DNA of 49,559 bases. Source: Solirubrobacteraceae bacterium. Its GTDB lineage: Bacteria; Actinomycetota; Thermoleophilia; Solirubrobacterales; Solirubrobacteraceae. Of the stretch, positions 17,402-25,032 are shown in pieces. Each line of letters begins with the position of its first letter. Position 1 is the stretch's first letter. The notes beneath the pieces are model-generated. The model made no database searches, was not told where the DNA came from, and saw only the letters and a list, made by a program, of their open reading frames with translations. The stretch spans positions 1-49,559 of the forward strand of contig JAICYC010000016.1 of the NCBI GenBank assembly GCA_025934395.1, written 5' to 3'. Made by a program: the position numbers and the translations under genes.

Positions 17402-17605
17402 ATGCGCACCACCAAACGTCCCCGTCACTACCTCGCGCCGCACTGGCTGGTGCTCCTGCGCCCGGTGCTGCGCTACAGCCACACGCGCCAGGCGTACGTG
17501 CTGCGCGGCGTGGGCGCCGCGAAAGGCCCCGTGCTCCGTGCCGACCGGCGCCGTGGGTCCCACGCGTTCGAAGGCGCCGAGCGGCGCCACACGCGGATCG
17601 CCTAG
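17402..17605 (+). CDS. small basic protein of unknown function
   Basis: Open frame of 67 residues, rich in Arg, His and Tyr (RTTKRPRHYLAPHWLVLLRP, then RYSHTRQAYVLRGVG). The middle region is moderately hydrophobic but too charged for a clear membrane helix. The ATG at 17402 follows a weak AGG-containing region; TTGCAC at 17336-17341 could be a -35 box, with AACACT as a poor -10. Its last four bases overlap the convergent oxidoreductase gene. The sequence looks protein-like and I believe it is real, but I can give no function. Confidence 0.55.
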   Translation: MRTTKRPRHYLAPHWLVLLRPVLRYSHTRQAYVLRGVGAAKGPVLRADRRRGSHAFEGAERRHTRIA

Positions 17606-18636
17606 CCGGCCGCCGGTGCCACAGCCGCGGTCGCGCGGCCGCCCGTGTCGAGCGAGTGCTGCAGTTGCTCCAGCACGCGAACCACGCGCAGCCCCGACCT
17701 GCCGTCCGAGCGGGGCCTCGCGCCCGTGCGGACGCACTCGATGAAGTGCTCGCACTCCACGCGCAGCGGCTCCACATTGGGGATCCGCGGCGAGAACGTG
17801 TCGCCGGAGCGGGCGATGTACTCGCCCCACGAGCGCGTGTCCTCGTCGAATCCCTTGTCGTAGATCGTGAGCTTGCCCTCGATCAGCATGTCGTCGAACG
17901 TGGCCATCCGCCGGGCCCCCACGACCGTCACACGTCGCTCCTTGTGCGGGTCGAGCCACGACAGATGGAGGTGCGCGACCACGCCGGAAGGGAAGCGCAG
18001 GTAGCAGAACACCACGTCCTGGACGCCCTCGCGCACGAAGCTCGCGCCCTGCGCCGTGCACTCCACCGGCTCCTCGCCGATCAGGTGCAGCGCCACCGAC
18101 ACGTCGTGCGCGCCGAGGCTCCACAGCGCGTTCTCGTCCGCGCGCAGCTTGCCGAGGTTCAGGCGGTTGCCGTAGATGTAGAACAGGTCCCCGAGCTCGT
18201 CGCCGTCCACGAGCTCCTTCAGGCGCGTCACCGCGGGGTGGTACTCCAGCAGGTGACCCACCATCAGCACGCGCCCGCTGGCCTGCGCCGCCGCCACGGC
18301 GCGTTCGGCGTCAGCCGCCGTCGTCGCGAGCGGCTTCTCCACGAAGCAGTGCTTGTCCGCTGCGAGCACCGCGCTCGCCAGCTCCGCGTGGCTCGGCACC
18401 GGCGTGGCCAGCACCACCGCGTCGAGCGCGGCGTCCGCGAGCAGGTCGTCCAGCGATCCCGTCAGCCGAGCGTTCGGGAACGACGGCGCGAGCCGCTCGC
18501 GCGCCTGCTCGGACGCGTCGCACAACCACGCCACCTCGCAGCCGGAGATCGAGCCGAGGTTGCGCGCGAGGTTGGGACCCCAGTAGCCGAGCCCCACCAC
18601 GCCCACCCGCGTGGGCTCGCCGCCGGCGCCGCTCAA
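17602..18636 (-). CDS. Gfo/Idh/MocA family oxidoreductase
   Basis: NAD(P)-dependent sugar oxidoreductase of 344 residues. The N-terminal Rossmann fold has VGVVGLGYWGPNLARN, and the conserved catalytic Lys lies in HCFVEKPLATT. The C-terminal alpha/beta domain includes SLGAHDVSVALHLIG, whose Asp-His are typical of UDP-sugar-acting members such as WlbA/WbpB. The start is TTG at 18636, overlapping the stop of the UDP-GlcNAc 2-epimerase gene as TTGA; there is no nearby ATG or GTG. Adjacency suggests a nucleotide-sugar substrate, perhaps in cell-surface glycan synthesis, but this is inference. Confidence 0.88.
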   Translation of the reverse strand: MSGAGGEPTRVGVVGLGYWGPNLARNLGSISGCEVAWLCDASEQARERLAPSFPNARLTGSLDDLLADAALDAVVLATPVPSHAELASAVLAADKHCFVEKPLATTAADAERAVAAAQASGRVLMVGHLLEYHPAVTRLKELVDGDELGDLFYIYGNRLNLGKLRADENALWSLGAHDVSVALHLIGEEPVECTAQGASFVREGVQDVVFCYLRFPSGVVAHLHLSWLDPHKERRVTVVGARRMATFDDMLIEGKLTIYDKGFDEDTRSWGEYIARSGDTFSPRIPNVEPLRVECEHFIECVRTGARPRSDGRSGLRVVRVLEQLQHSLDTGGRATAAVAPAAG

Positions 18637-19745
18637 GCCGCCGACACCCCGCTCTCGCTCCTTAGGCCGTGTGCGAGCTCATCGATCGCCTCCACGCAGC
18701 GCTCGGCGGCGTGCCCGTCGCCGTAGAGGTCCGGATGCGACCCCGGGCGCGCGGCCTCGTAGGCGCGTAGCGCGGCGAGGGCGCGGCTCGGGTCGAGGCC
18801 CACCAGCGTGTTCCAGCCGGCCTCGACCGTCTCGACCCACTCGGTGTTCTCGCGCAGCGTCACGCAGGGCACCCCGGCAAGGTACGCCTCCTTCTGGACG
18901 CCCCCGGAGTCGGTGAGCACCGCGCGCGCCTGGCAGAGCAGCGCGGTGAACTCCGCGTAGCCGAGCGGCTCGGTGAGCACGATCCCCGCGATCTCCTCCA
19001 GGCGCTCGAGCAGTCCCGCGTCCGTCAGCCGTGCGCGCGTGCGCGGGTGCAGCGGAAGCACCACCCGGAGCGGCAACGACTCGATCAGCTCCACCAGCCG
19101 CCGCAGGCGATTCGCGTCGTCCACGTTGCCCGCGCGGTGCGCGGTGAGGAGCAGGTACCCGCCCGGCGCCACCCCCCGGGCCGCCGTCGCAGCCGTGTCC
19201 GCCCGGGCCGCCGGCTGCCGGCGCATCGCAACGTCCACCATAACGTCGCCCACCACCCTCACGCCGTCGACGATCCCCTCCGCGCGCAGGTTCGCTGCGG
19301 CCGTCTCGCTCGGGCACAGCAGCAGCGCGGAGCGCCGATCGACCGCGACGCGGTTGACCTCCTCGGGCATCGCGGTGTCGAACGACCGCATCCCCGCCTC
19401 CACGTGCACCACGGGGACAAGCGCAGCCTCCGCCGCGAGCGCCCCCGCCAGCGTCGAGTTCGTGTCGCCGTAGACGAGCGCCGCGTCGGGTGCGACCTCC
19501 GCGAGCAGCGGCGCGAGCGCCGCCACCATCCGCTCCGTCTGCGATTCGTTGGAGCCGCCCGCGATCCCGAGCTCGCGGTCCGGCCTCGCCAGCCCGAGCT
19601 CGGTGAAGAACACGCGCGAGAGCTCGTCGTCGTGGTGCTGGCCGGTGTGCACGAGCACCTCCACGTGGCGCTCGCGCAGCGGCCCCGACAGTGCTGCCGC
19701 CTTGATGAACTGCGGCCGGTTGCCGACCACCGTGACGATCTTCAC
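18633..19745 (-). CDS. wecB: UDP-N-acetylglucosamine 2-epimerase (non-hydrolysing)
   Basis: Enzyme of 370 residues interconverting UDP-GlcNAc and UDP-ManNAc for surface polysaccharide synthesis. Family signatures are VVGNRPQFIKAA at the N-terminus, VHTGQHHDDELS, VYGDTNSTLAGALAA, HVEAGMRSFDTAMPEEVNR, LTAHRAGNVDD, and LTDSGGVQKEAYLAGVPC near the C-terminus. The length is normal. The start is GTG at 19745, seven bases after TAGGCT; the ATG four bases upstream is out of frame and closes at once. It is followed without a gap by the Gfo/Idh/MocA gene. Confidence 0.94.
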   Translation of the reverse strand: MKIVTVVGNRPQFIKAAALSGPLRERHVEVLVHTGQHHDDELSRVFFTELGLARPDRELGIAGGSNESQTERMVAALAPLLAEVAPDAALVYGDTNSTLAGALAAEAALVPVVHVEAGMRSFDTAMPEEVNRVAVDRRSALLLCPSETAAANLRAEGIVDGVRVVGDVMVDVAMRRQPAARADTAATAARGVAPGGYLLLTAHRAGNVDDANRLRRLVELIESLPLRVVLPLHPRTRARLTDAGLLERLEEIAGIVLTEPLGYAEFTALLCQARAVLTDSGGVQKEAYLAGVPCVTLRENTEWVETVEAGWNTLVGLDPSRALAALRAYEAARPGSHPDLYGDGHAAERCVEAIDELAHGLRSESGVSAA

Positions 19746-19752
19746 CGCATGG

Positions 19753-19758
19753 AGCCTA
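19753..19758 (-). promoter_or_regulatory. putative -10 box (TAGGCT) of wecB
   Basis: TAGGCT ends seven bases before the GTG at 19745. It is the same hexamer as at the FKBP gene and fits the leaderless pattern. Confidence 0.5.
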
Positions 19759-19794
19759 GGGCTTTGCCGGGCGCCCGTCCGGGGGCGAGCGCCT

Positions 19795-20697
19795 TCAGGC
19801 CGCCGCGCCCACCACCGACGCGCTCCAGTCGATCACCGACGTGGGGCGCACCACGTGCTTGCCCATCCCGAGCTCCTTCGGGTCCAGCCCGAGGGCGAGG
19901 CCGACGAGCTGGGGGAGGTGCAGCACCGGCATGTTCAGCTCGCGTCCCACCACACCCGCCGCGAGCGGCTGCTGCAGGTCGAGGTTCAGGTGGCACAGGG
20001 GGCAGGGCGTCACGAGGCAGTCCGCCTCCGCGTCGGCCGCGTCGCCGAGGTGGCGTGCCGCCTGCTTGAGCGACGCCTCCTTGTTCATCGTGATGATCGG
20101 GAAGCCGCAGCACTTGCGCATGCCCGCGTAGTCGATCACCGTCCCGCCGAGGGCGTCGATCACCTGGTGCAGGTAGCTGTCGCGCGGGTGCTCGGCGTCG
20201 ATCCCCAGGCGCTTGCGCGGCCGCACGATGTAGCAGCCGTAGAAGGGGCCCACCTTGAGGTTCGTCAGCGGCCGGCGCACGCGCGAGCGCAGCTCGTCGA
20301 GGCCGATCTCCTCCACCAGCAGCCACAGGAAGTTCTTGTTGGTGAGGCCCTTCTCGTAGCTGAGCCCCTCACCCGCGAGCGTCTGGTTGACGTGGTCGCG
20401 GTACTCCGCGCTCGCGTCGAGCCGCTCCTGGCACTCGCTCTGCGCGCCCTGGCAGGTGGAGCAGATGTTCATCATCATCTCCGCGCCCTGCACCTGCTGG
20501 GCGAGCGCGAACGTGCGCGCGTTCAGCGTGTCAGCGAGCTCCTGGTTGTGCTCGGCGATCACGCCCGCGCCGGTGCAGCACGCGCGGTCGAGCTCCACCA
20601 GCTCGATGTCGAGCATCGGCGCGACCTTCGCCATCGAGCCGTGCAGCTCGGGCGTGAAGCCGCGGCTCACGCAGCCGGGCCAGTAGGCGACCTTCAT
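19795..20697 (-). CDS. sdhE: SdhE/HdrB-like CCG-domain subunit of succinate dehydrogenase
   Basis: Protein of 300 residues with two CCG (cysteine-rich) domains of the heterodisulfide reductase B type. First set: C9, C40-C41, C79, C82 ([13 protein letters not shown]). Second set: C155, C196-C197, C232, C235 ([14 protein letters not shown]). In archaeal and epsilonproteobacterial SdhABE/MfrABE complexes such a subunit replaces the haem-bearing SdhC and SdhD anchors and passes electrons to quinone at the membrane surface. It has no transmembrane helix. It directly follows sdhB with a TGATG overlap, and no sdhC or sdhD is found beside the cluster. Note this SdhE is unrelated to the FAD-assembly factor of the same name. 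Confidence 0.9.
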   Translation of the reverse strand: MKVAYWPGCVSRGFTPELHGSMAKVAPMLDIELVELDRACCTGAGVIAEHNQELADTLNARTFALAQQVQGAEMMMNICSTCQGAQSECQERLDASAEYRDHVNQTLAGEGLSYEKGLTNKNFLWLLVEEIGLDELRSRVRRPLTNLKVGPFYGCYIVRPRKRLGIDAEHPRDSYLHQVIDALGGTVIDYAGMRKCCGFPIITMNKEASLKQAARHLGDAADAEADCLVTPCPLCHLNLDLQQPLAAGVVGRELNMPVLHLPQLVGLALGLDPKELGMGKHVVRPTSVIDWSASVVGAAA

Positions 20698-22061
20698 CAG
20701 CTCTCGTCTCCTTGCTCGGAGTTCTCATCCGCGTGGGCTCCGGTCGGCGGCTCGCTGTCCCCGCCGGGTCCCGCCTGCGCGCTCTCGCCCTCGGGGCCGA
20801 CCGCGGACGGCGGTCCCGGATCGGGCGGCGGCGGGGTCGTCGCGCTCGGCTCCTCCCCCGCGGGAGAGGCACGGTCCGCCCCCTGCTGCGTCGCAGCGGT
20901 GGGGTCGGCGTCCGCCTCGCTGCCGCCGGGGCCGGGCGCAGAGCTCGCTCCCTGGCGCGTGGCCGCTGCAGGCGCGCCGTCTTCGTCGGCCGCGGTCACG
21001 TACAGGTTCAGCTCGTAGCGCTCCTCGCGGGCCTCCACCTTCTCGTAGATCCCCTGGACAGCCTTCAGGTCCTCGCGCGGGATCTTGTGCGGGCGCAGCG
21101 CGCCCGCGGGCGTCACCTTGCGCCGCAGCAGCGCCTTGAGGATCGCCGGCAGCGAGCTCAGCAGCTCTTTGCCCGCGGGCGGAGCGAATTTCCCGAACCA
21201 CGAGTTGCCGCCGTAGGAGCGCGGCAGGAGCTCCGCCTCCCACAGCAGGCCGTTGTTCTTGATCAGCGTCGCGAACGCCGCCTCGTGGCGCTCGCCGTTG
21301 TTGACGTCCTTGATGTGGTGATCGGAGGTGGCGATGCGGCGCAGCCGCATGATCTGGCCCATCGGGTTCACGTCCTTGGGGCACGCCTCGACGCACTTGA
21401 AGCAGTGCGTGCAGTCGAAGATCCCGTGCGGGTCCTGCGCGAGGTCGTTAAGCCGCTCGAAGTGCTCGTCGTCGCGCGGGTCGCCCACGAACCGGTAGGC
21501 CTTCGCGAGCGCCGCCGGGCCGATGAAGCCGGGGTCCACCTCCATCGCCAGGCAGTCCGAGACGCACGCGCCGCACTGGATGCACGCCATCGACTGGGTC
21601 ACGTCCACCATCGACTCTTTCGAGACGAGGTACTCGCGCTCGGGCACCGGCTCCTTGGCCAGCAGCCACGGGGTGACGCGCTGGACCTTCTTCCAGTGGA
21701 CCGCGTCCATGTCGACGATCAGGTCCTTGATCACCGGCATGTTGCCCATCGGCTCGATCTCGATCACGCCCTCGGCGCCCGCGCCGGTCCGCGCGGCGTC
21801 GAGATGGGTGTGGCACGCGAGCGCCGGTTCGCCGTTCACACGCACCCCGCACGAGCCGCAGATCGCCTGGCGGCACGAGCAGCGGATCCCGATCGACCCG
21901 TCGAAGCGGTCGCGCGCCTGCAGGATCGCCTCCAGCACGGAGCGGTGCGGCTCGAGCTCGACCGTGTGCTCGTCCCAGTAGGGAGGCTCGCCCGACTCCG
22001 GGTCGTAGCGGCGCAGGCGCAGCTTGAACGATTCCGGCGGGCGGTCGTGCGCTTCGGCCAT
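20697..22061 (-). CDS. sdhB: succinate dehydrogenase iron-sulfur subunit with long C-terminal tail
   Basis: Electron-transfer subunit of 454 residues; typical SdhB has about 230-260. The [2Fe-2S] ligands are C63, C68, C71 and C83 ([15 protein letters not shown]). The second motif is C160, C163, C166, C170 ([11 protein letters not shown]) and the third is C217, C220, C223, C227 ([12 protein letters not shown]). C220 is extra: classic SdhB has a non-cysteine there and a [3Fe-4S] centre, so a second [4Fe-4S] cluster is predicted. Residues 240-350 form an additional conserved-looking domain, and 360-454 are an Ala/Pro/Gly/Glu-rich, probably disordered tail. The ATG at 22061 overlaps the sdhA stop by one base. 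Confidence 0.93.
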   Translation of the reverse strand: MAEAHDRPPESFKLRLRRYDPESGEPPYWDEHTVELEPHRSVLEAILQARDRFDGSIGIRCSCRQAICGSCGVRVNGEPALACHTHLDAARTGAGAEGVIEIEPMGNMPVIKDLIVDMDAVHWKKVQRVTPWLLAKEPVPEREYLVSKESMVDVTQSMACIQCGACVSDCLAMEVDPGFIGPAALAKAYRFVGDPRDDEHFERLNDLAQDPHGIFDCTHCFKCVEACPKDVNPMGQIMRLRRIATSDHHIKDVNNGERHEAAFATLIKNNGLLWEAELLPRSYGGNSWFGKFAPPAGKELLSSLPAILKALLRRKVTPAGALRPHKIPREDLKAVQGIYEKVEAREERYELNLYVTAADEDGAPAAATRQGASSAPGPGGSEADADPTAATQQGADRASPAGEEPSATTPPPPDPGPPSAVGPEGESAQAGPGGDSEPPTGAHADENSEQGDES

Positions 22062-23755
22062 CAGTATTTCCTCTCCTCGGGCTCCCACTGCGTGATCGTC
22101 ACCGGGGAGTAGCTCACCGCCGGCCCGTCCGGCCCCCGCGCGACCTCGATGTGCTTCAGCCACTCCGCGTCGTCGCGCTCGGGGAAGTCTGTGCGGTACT
22201 GGGCGCCGCGCGACTCCTTGCGCTCGATCGCCGCGACCACCGTCGTCTCTGCGCAGTCGATCAGGAAGCCCAGCTCGAGCGCGCCGAGCACGTCCTGGTT
22301 GAAGACCGTGCCGCGATCGTCGATCCACGCCCGGTCGGCCTCCTCACGGAGCCTGCCCACCGTCTCCAGCGCGCCCTGCAGGCCCGTTTCGTCGCGGAAC
22401 ACCGCAGCCTGCTGGTTCATCATCTCACCGAGCTCGGCCTTGATCTCCGAGACGCGCCGCCCCTCGTGCGGGCGGGAGATGATCGCGTCGATCTTCTCCG
22501 CGTCCGCGCGCAGCGCGGGCAGGGTGGCGACCTTCGGCATGCCCATCGATGCCGCGCGCGCCGCGGCGTGTTCGCCCGAGCGACGGCCGAAGATCAGCGT
22601 GTCGAGCAGCGAGTTCGCGCCGAGGCGGTTGCCGCCGTGCACCGACACGCACGCCACCTCTCCTGCCGCGTAGAGGCCCTCGATCGGCGTGCGTCCGTCC
22701 ACGTCGGTCTTCACGCCGCCCATGATGTAGTGCTGACCGGGACGGATCATGATCGGTTCCCGGGTGATGTCCACGCCCGCGAAGTCGCGGCCGAGGTTCA
22801 CGATCTCGCGCAGTGCCTCCAGCGTGCGCTTGCGGGGCACGACGGTCACGTCGAGGAAGATGCCCGAGCCGCCGGGACCCACGCCCCGGCCCTCGTTGAT
22901 CTCGATCTGCTCGGCCCGCGAGACCACATCGCGCGAGGCGAGCTCCATCTTGTTCGGTGCCGACTTCTCCATGAAGCGCTCGCCGTCGCTGTTGAGCAGG
23001 TGCGCCCCCTCGCCGCGAGCGCCCTCGGTGATCAGGATCCCCGTCTCCACGAGGCAGGTGGGGTGGTACTGGACCATCTCCATGTCCATCAGCGGCGCGC
23101 CCGCGCGGTAGGCCATCGCGATCCCGTCGCCCGTCACGATCAGGCCGTTGGTGGTGGGCTTGTACACCTGCCCCGCGCCGCCGCACGCGAGGATCACGTT
23201 CTTGGCGGTGAACGCCTCCATCCGGCCGCTGCGCACGTCGCGCGCGACCACCCCCGCGCAGCGACCCTCCTCGTCGAGCAGCAGCGAGGTGGTGAACCAC
23301 TCCTCGAAGCGTGCCACCGACTCGTGGTGCTTCATCAGCTGCTCGTAGAGCACGTGCAGGAGCGCCTGTCCGGTGATGTCGGCCACGTAGGCGGTGCGCT
23401 TCAGGGATGCGCCGCCGAACGCGCGGAGGTCCATTTCGCCCGACTCGTTGCGGTGGAACGTGACGCCCATGTGCTCCAGGTGCATCACCTCGGCGGGCGC
23501 CTCCGAGCACATCACTTCGATCGCGTCCTGGTCGCCCAGGTAGTCCGATCCCTTGACCGTGTCGTAGGCGTGCGAGCGCCAGTCGTCGTCGACGCTGATC
23601 GCCGCGTTGATGCCGCCCGCAGCGGCCACCGAGTGCGAGCGCACGGGGTGGACCTTGCTCATGATCGCCACGGTCGCACCGTTCTGCGCGGCCGCGAGCG
23701 CCGCGCGCTGGCCCGCGAGGCCGGCCCCGATTATCAGTACGTCGTGTGCTGGCAT
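22061..23755 (-). CDS. sdhA: succinate dehydrogenase/fumarate reductase flavoprotein subunit
   Basis: Catalytic subunit of 564 residues that oxidises succinate to fumarate with covalently bound FAD. The dinucleotide fold is GAGLAGQRAA at 10-19. His41 in RSHSVAAAGGINAA is the FAD attachment site, and GGNRLGANSLLD, near the substrate site, is intact. The length is normal. The ATG at 23755 has a short AGGA upstream, and TATAGAGT at 23800-23793 is a plausible -10, giving a leader of roughly 35 bases. First gene of sdhA-sdhB-sdhE, each overlapping the next. Confidence 0.96.
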   Translation of the reverse strand: MPAHDVLIIGAGLAGQRAALAAAQNGATVAIMSKVHPVRSHSVAAAGGINAAISVDDDWRSHAYDTVKGSDYLGDQDAIEVMCSEAPAEVMHLEHMGVTFHRNESGEMDLRAFGGASLKRTAYVADITGQALLHVLYEQLMKHHESVARFEEWFTTSLLLDEEGRCAGVVARDVRSGRMEAFTAKNVILACGGAGQVYKPTTNGLIVTGDGIAMAYRAGAPLMDMEMVQYHPTCLVETGILITEGARGEGAHLLNSDGERFMEKSAPNKMELASRDVVSRAEQIEINEGRGVGPGGSGIFLDVTVVPRKRTLEALREIVNLGRDFAGVDITREPIMIRPGQHYIMGGVKTDVDGRTPIEGLYAAGEVACVSVHGGNRLGANSLLDTLIFGRRSGEHAAARAASMGMPKVATLPALRADAEKIDAIISRPHEGRRVSEIKAELGEMMNQQAAVFRDETGLQGALETVGRLREEADRAWIDDRGTVFNQDVLGALELGFLIDCAETTVVAAIERKESRGAQYRTDFPERDDAEWLKHIEVARGPDGPAVSYSPVTITQWEPEERKY

Positions 23756-23792
23756 GGATTCCTGGGTGGAGGAGGAGGGGAGTGCGGCCGGG

Positions 23793-23800
23793 ACTCTATA
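23793..23800 (-). promoter_or_regulatory. putative -10 box (TATAGAGT) of the sdhABE operon
   Basis: Minus-strand TATAGAGT contains both a TATAnn and a TAnnnT match and lies about 37 bases before the sdhA ATG. Unlike many genes here, sdhA would therefore have a leader with a ribosome site. Confidence 0.4.
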
Positions 23801-23828
23801 ACGCCCGGCCGAGCGAGCAGCGGCGCGC

Positions 23829-24983
23829 TCACGTGGCGGGGCGCAGCGCGCGGCGCACCTGCGCGAGGGTCACCACCCCCTGGAGCACGCCCTCGCTGTC
23901 GACGGCGACCATCGCCCCGAGCCGCCCCAGACCCTCCGATCCGAGCAGCGATTCCAGCGGTTCCTCCTCGCCGATCCGCACCGGCATGTCCTCCTCCAGC
24001 ACGTCCACGACGGGCAGCGCCGGCCGGCCCGCCGCGATCTCGCTCTCGACGCGTTGCCGGCGCACGACCCCCAGGAAATGGCGGGCCGGATCCACCACGG
24101 CGAACCACGGCCAGCGGTAACGCAGGAAGAACTGCTCCTGGGCCTCCAGCAGCGTCGTCTGCGCGGGCACGGTCACCGGCTCGCGGTCCATGATGTCCGA
24201 GACGGTCATGTCCTTGATCCGGCTTCCCAGGGCGCCCGCCACGACCGCCTGGCTGGCGGCCTGATAGAGGAAGTACGCGAGCACCAGCGTGAGCGCCCCG
24301 AACACGGCGCCGTTCGCGAAGTCCCACACGCCCAGCAGCCCCACCAGCAGCGCGAACGCCTGACCCGAGCGCCCCGACGCGCGCGTGGCCCGATTGCGGT
24401 CCCCGGTGCGCAGCCAGATCACCGCGCGCGCGATGCGCCCGCCGTCGAGCGGGAACGCCGGGACGATGTTGAAGACGAGCAGCAGCACGTTGATCAGCCC
24501 GAGCCAGCCCACGAGCGCCACCAGCGGGGTGGTCGTGGCGGTGCCGCTCGTCACCGCGAGTTCGGCATAGCGCCCGCCGCTCGTCAGCAGCGCGCCGGCG
24601 CCCACGAAGATCGCGCACAGGGCGAGCGTCACGGCCGGCCCCGCCGCGGCGATCTTCAGCTCCTCGCTCGCCGTCTCGGGCTCGCGGCGCATGTAGGACA
24701 TGCCGCCCAGGAACCACAGGTCGATGCCCGCCACCGGGATGCCCAGGCGCCGTGCCATGAGCGCGTGCCCGAGCTCGTGCAGCACCAGCGAGGCGAAGTA
24801 CCCGAGCGCCGCGCCCACCGCAACCAGGTAGGTCGTGCTGTTCGTCCCGTCGCCGAGGATCGCCGGGAAGTATTCCGTCGCGAGCCAGTAGATCATGATG
24901 AACAGCACCACGAACCAGCTCGCGCTGACCCCCACCCGGATGCCGAAGATGCGCGCTAGCTGGAGGTTCTGACGCGGCCGCAT
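23829..24983 (-). CDS. site-2 protease family (M50) membrane metalloprotease with CBS domains
   Basis: Intramembrane zinc protease-like protein of 384 residues. The N-terminal two thirds have about six hydrophobic segments, with the zinc motif HELGH in SLVLHELGHALMARRLG and the second metal site NIVPAFPLDGGR. A C-terminal pair of CBS domains (from SDIMDREPVTVPAQTTL to the end) would bind adenine nucleotides or a similar ligand and regulate activity. This matches group III rhomboid-independent S2P proteins such as Rv2869c-related CBS-fused forms. The ATG at 24983 is six bases after TACCAT, so the mRNA is probably leaderless. The substrate is unknown; anti-sigma factors are typical targets in the wider family. 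Confidence 0.92.
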   Translation of the reverse strand: MRPRQNLQLARIFGIRVGVSASWFVVLFIMIYWLATEYFPAILGDGTNSTTYLVAVGAALGYFASLVLHELGHALMARRLGIPVAGIDLWFLGGMSYMRREPETASEELKIAAAGPAVTLALCAIFVGAGALLTSGGRYAELAVTSGTATTTPLVALVGWLGLINVLLLVFNIVPAFPLDGGRIARAVIWLRTGDRNRATRASGRSGQAFALLVGLLGVWDFANGAVFGALTLVLAYFLYQAASQAVVAGALGSRIKDMTVSDIMDREPVTVPAQTTLLEAQEQFFLRYRWPWFAVVDPARHFLGVVRRQRVESEIAAGRPALPVVDVLEEDMPVRIGEEEPLESLLGSEGLGRLGAMVAVDSEGVLQGVVTLAQVRRALRPAT

Positions 24984-24989
24984 GGGTAG

Positions 24990-24995
24990 ATGGTA
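24990..24995 (-). promoter_or_regulatory. putative -10 box (TACCAT) of the M50 protease gene
   Basis: TACCAT fits TAnnnT and ends six bases before the ATG at 24983; no Shine-Dalgarno sequence intervenes. It supports this start over the longer open frame. Confidence 0.5.
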
Positions 24996-25032
24996 GGTCG
25001 CCCCACCGCTGCCGCCGCCGCCGCGGCGGCGC

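Noticed and set aside
22151-24193. 680-residue plus-strand frame opposite sdhA
   Set aside because: Antisense shadow; composition unlike a folded protein.
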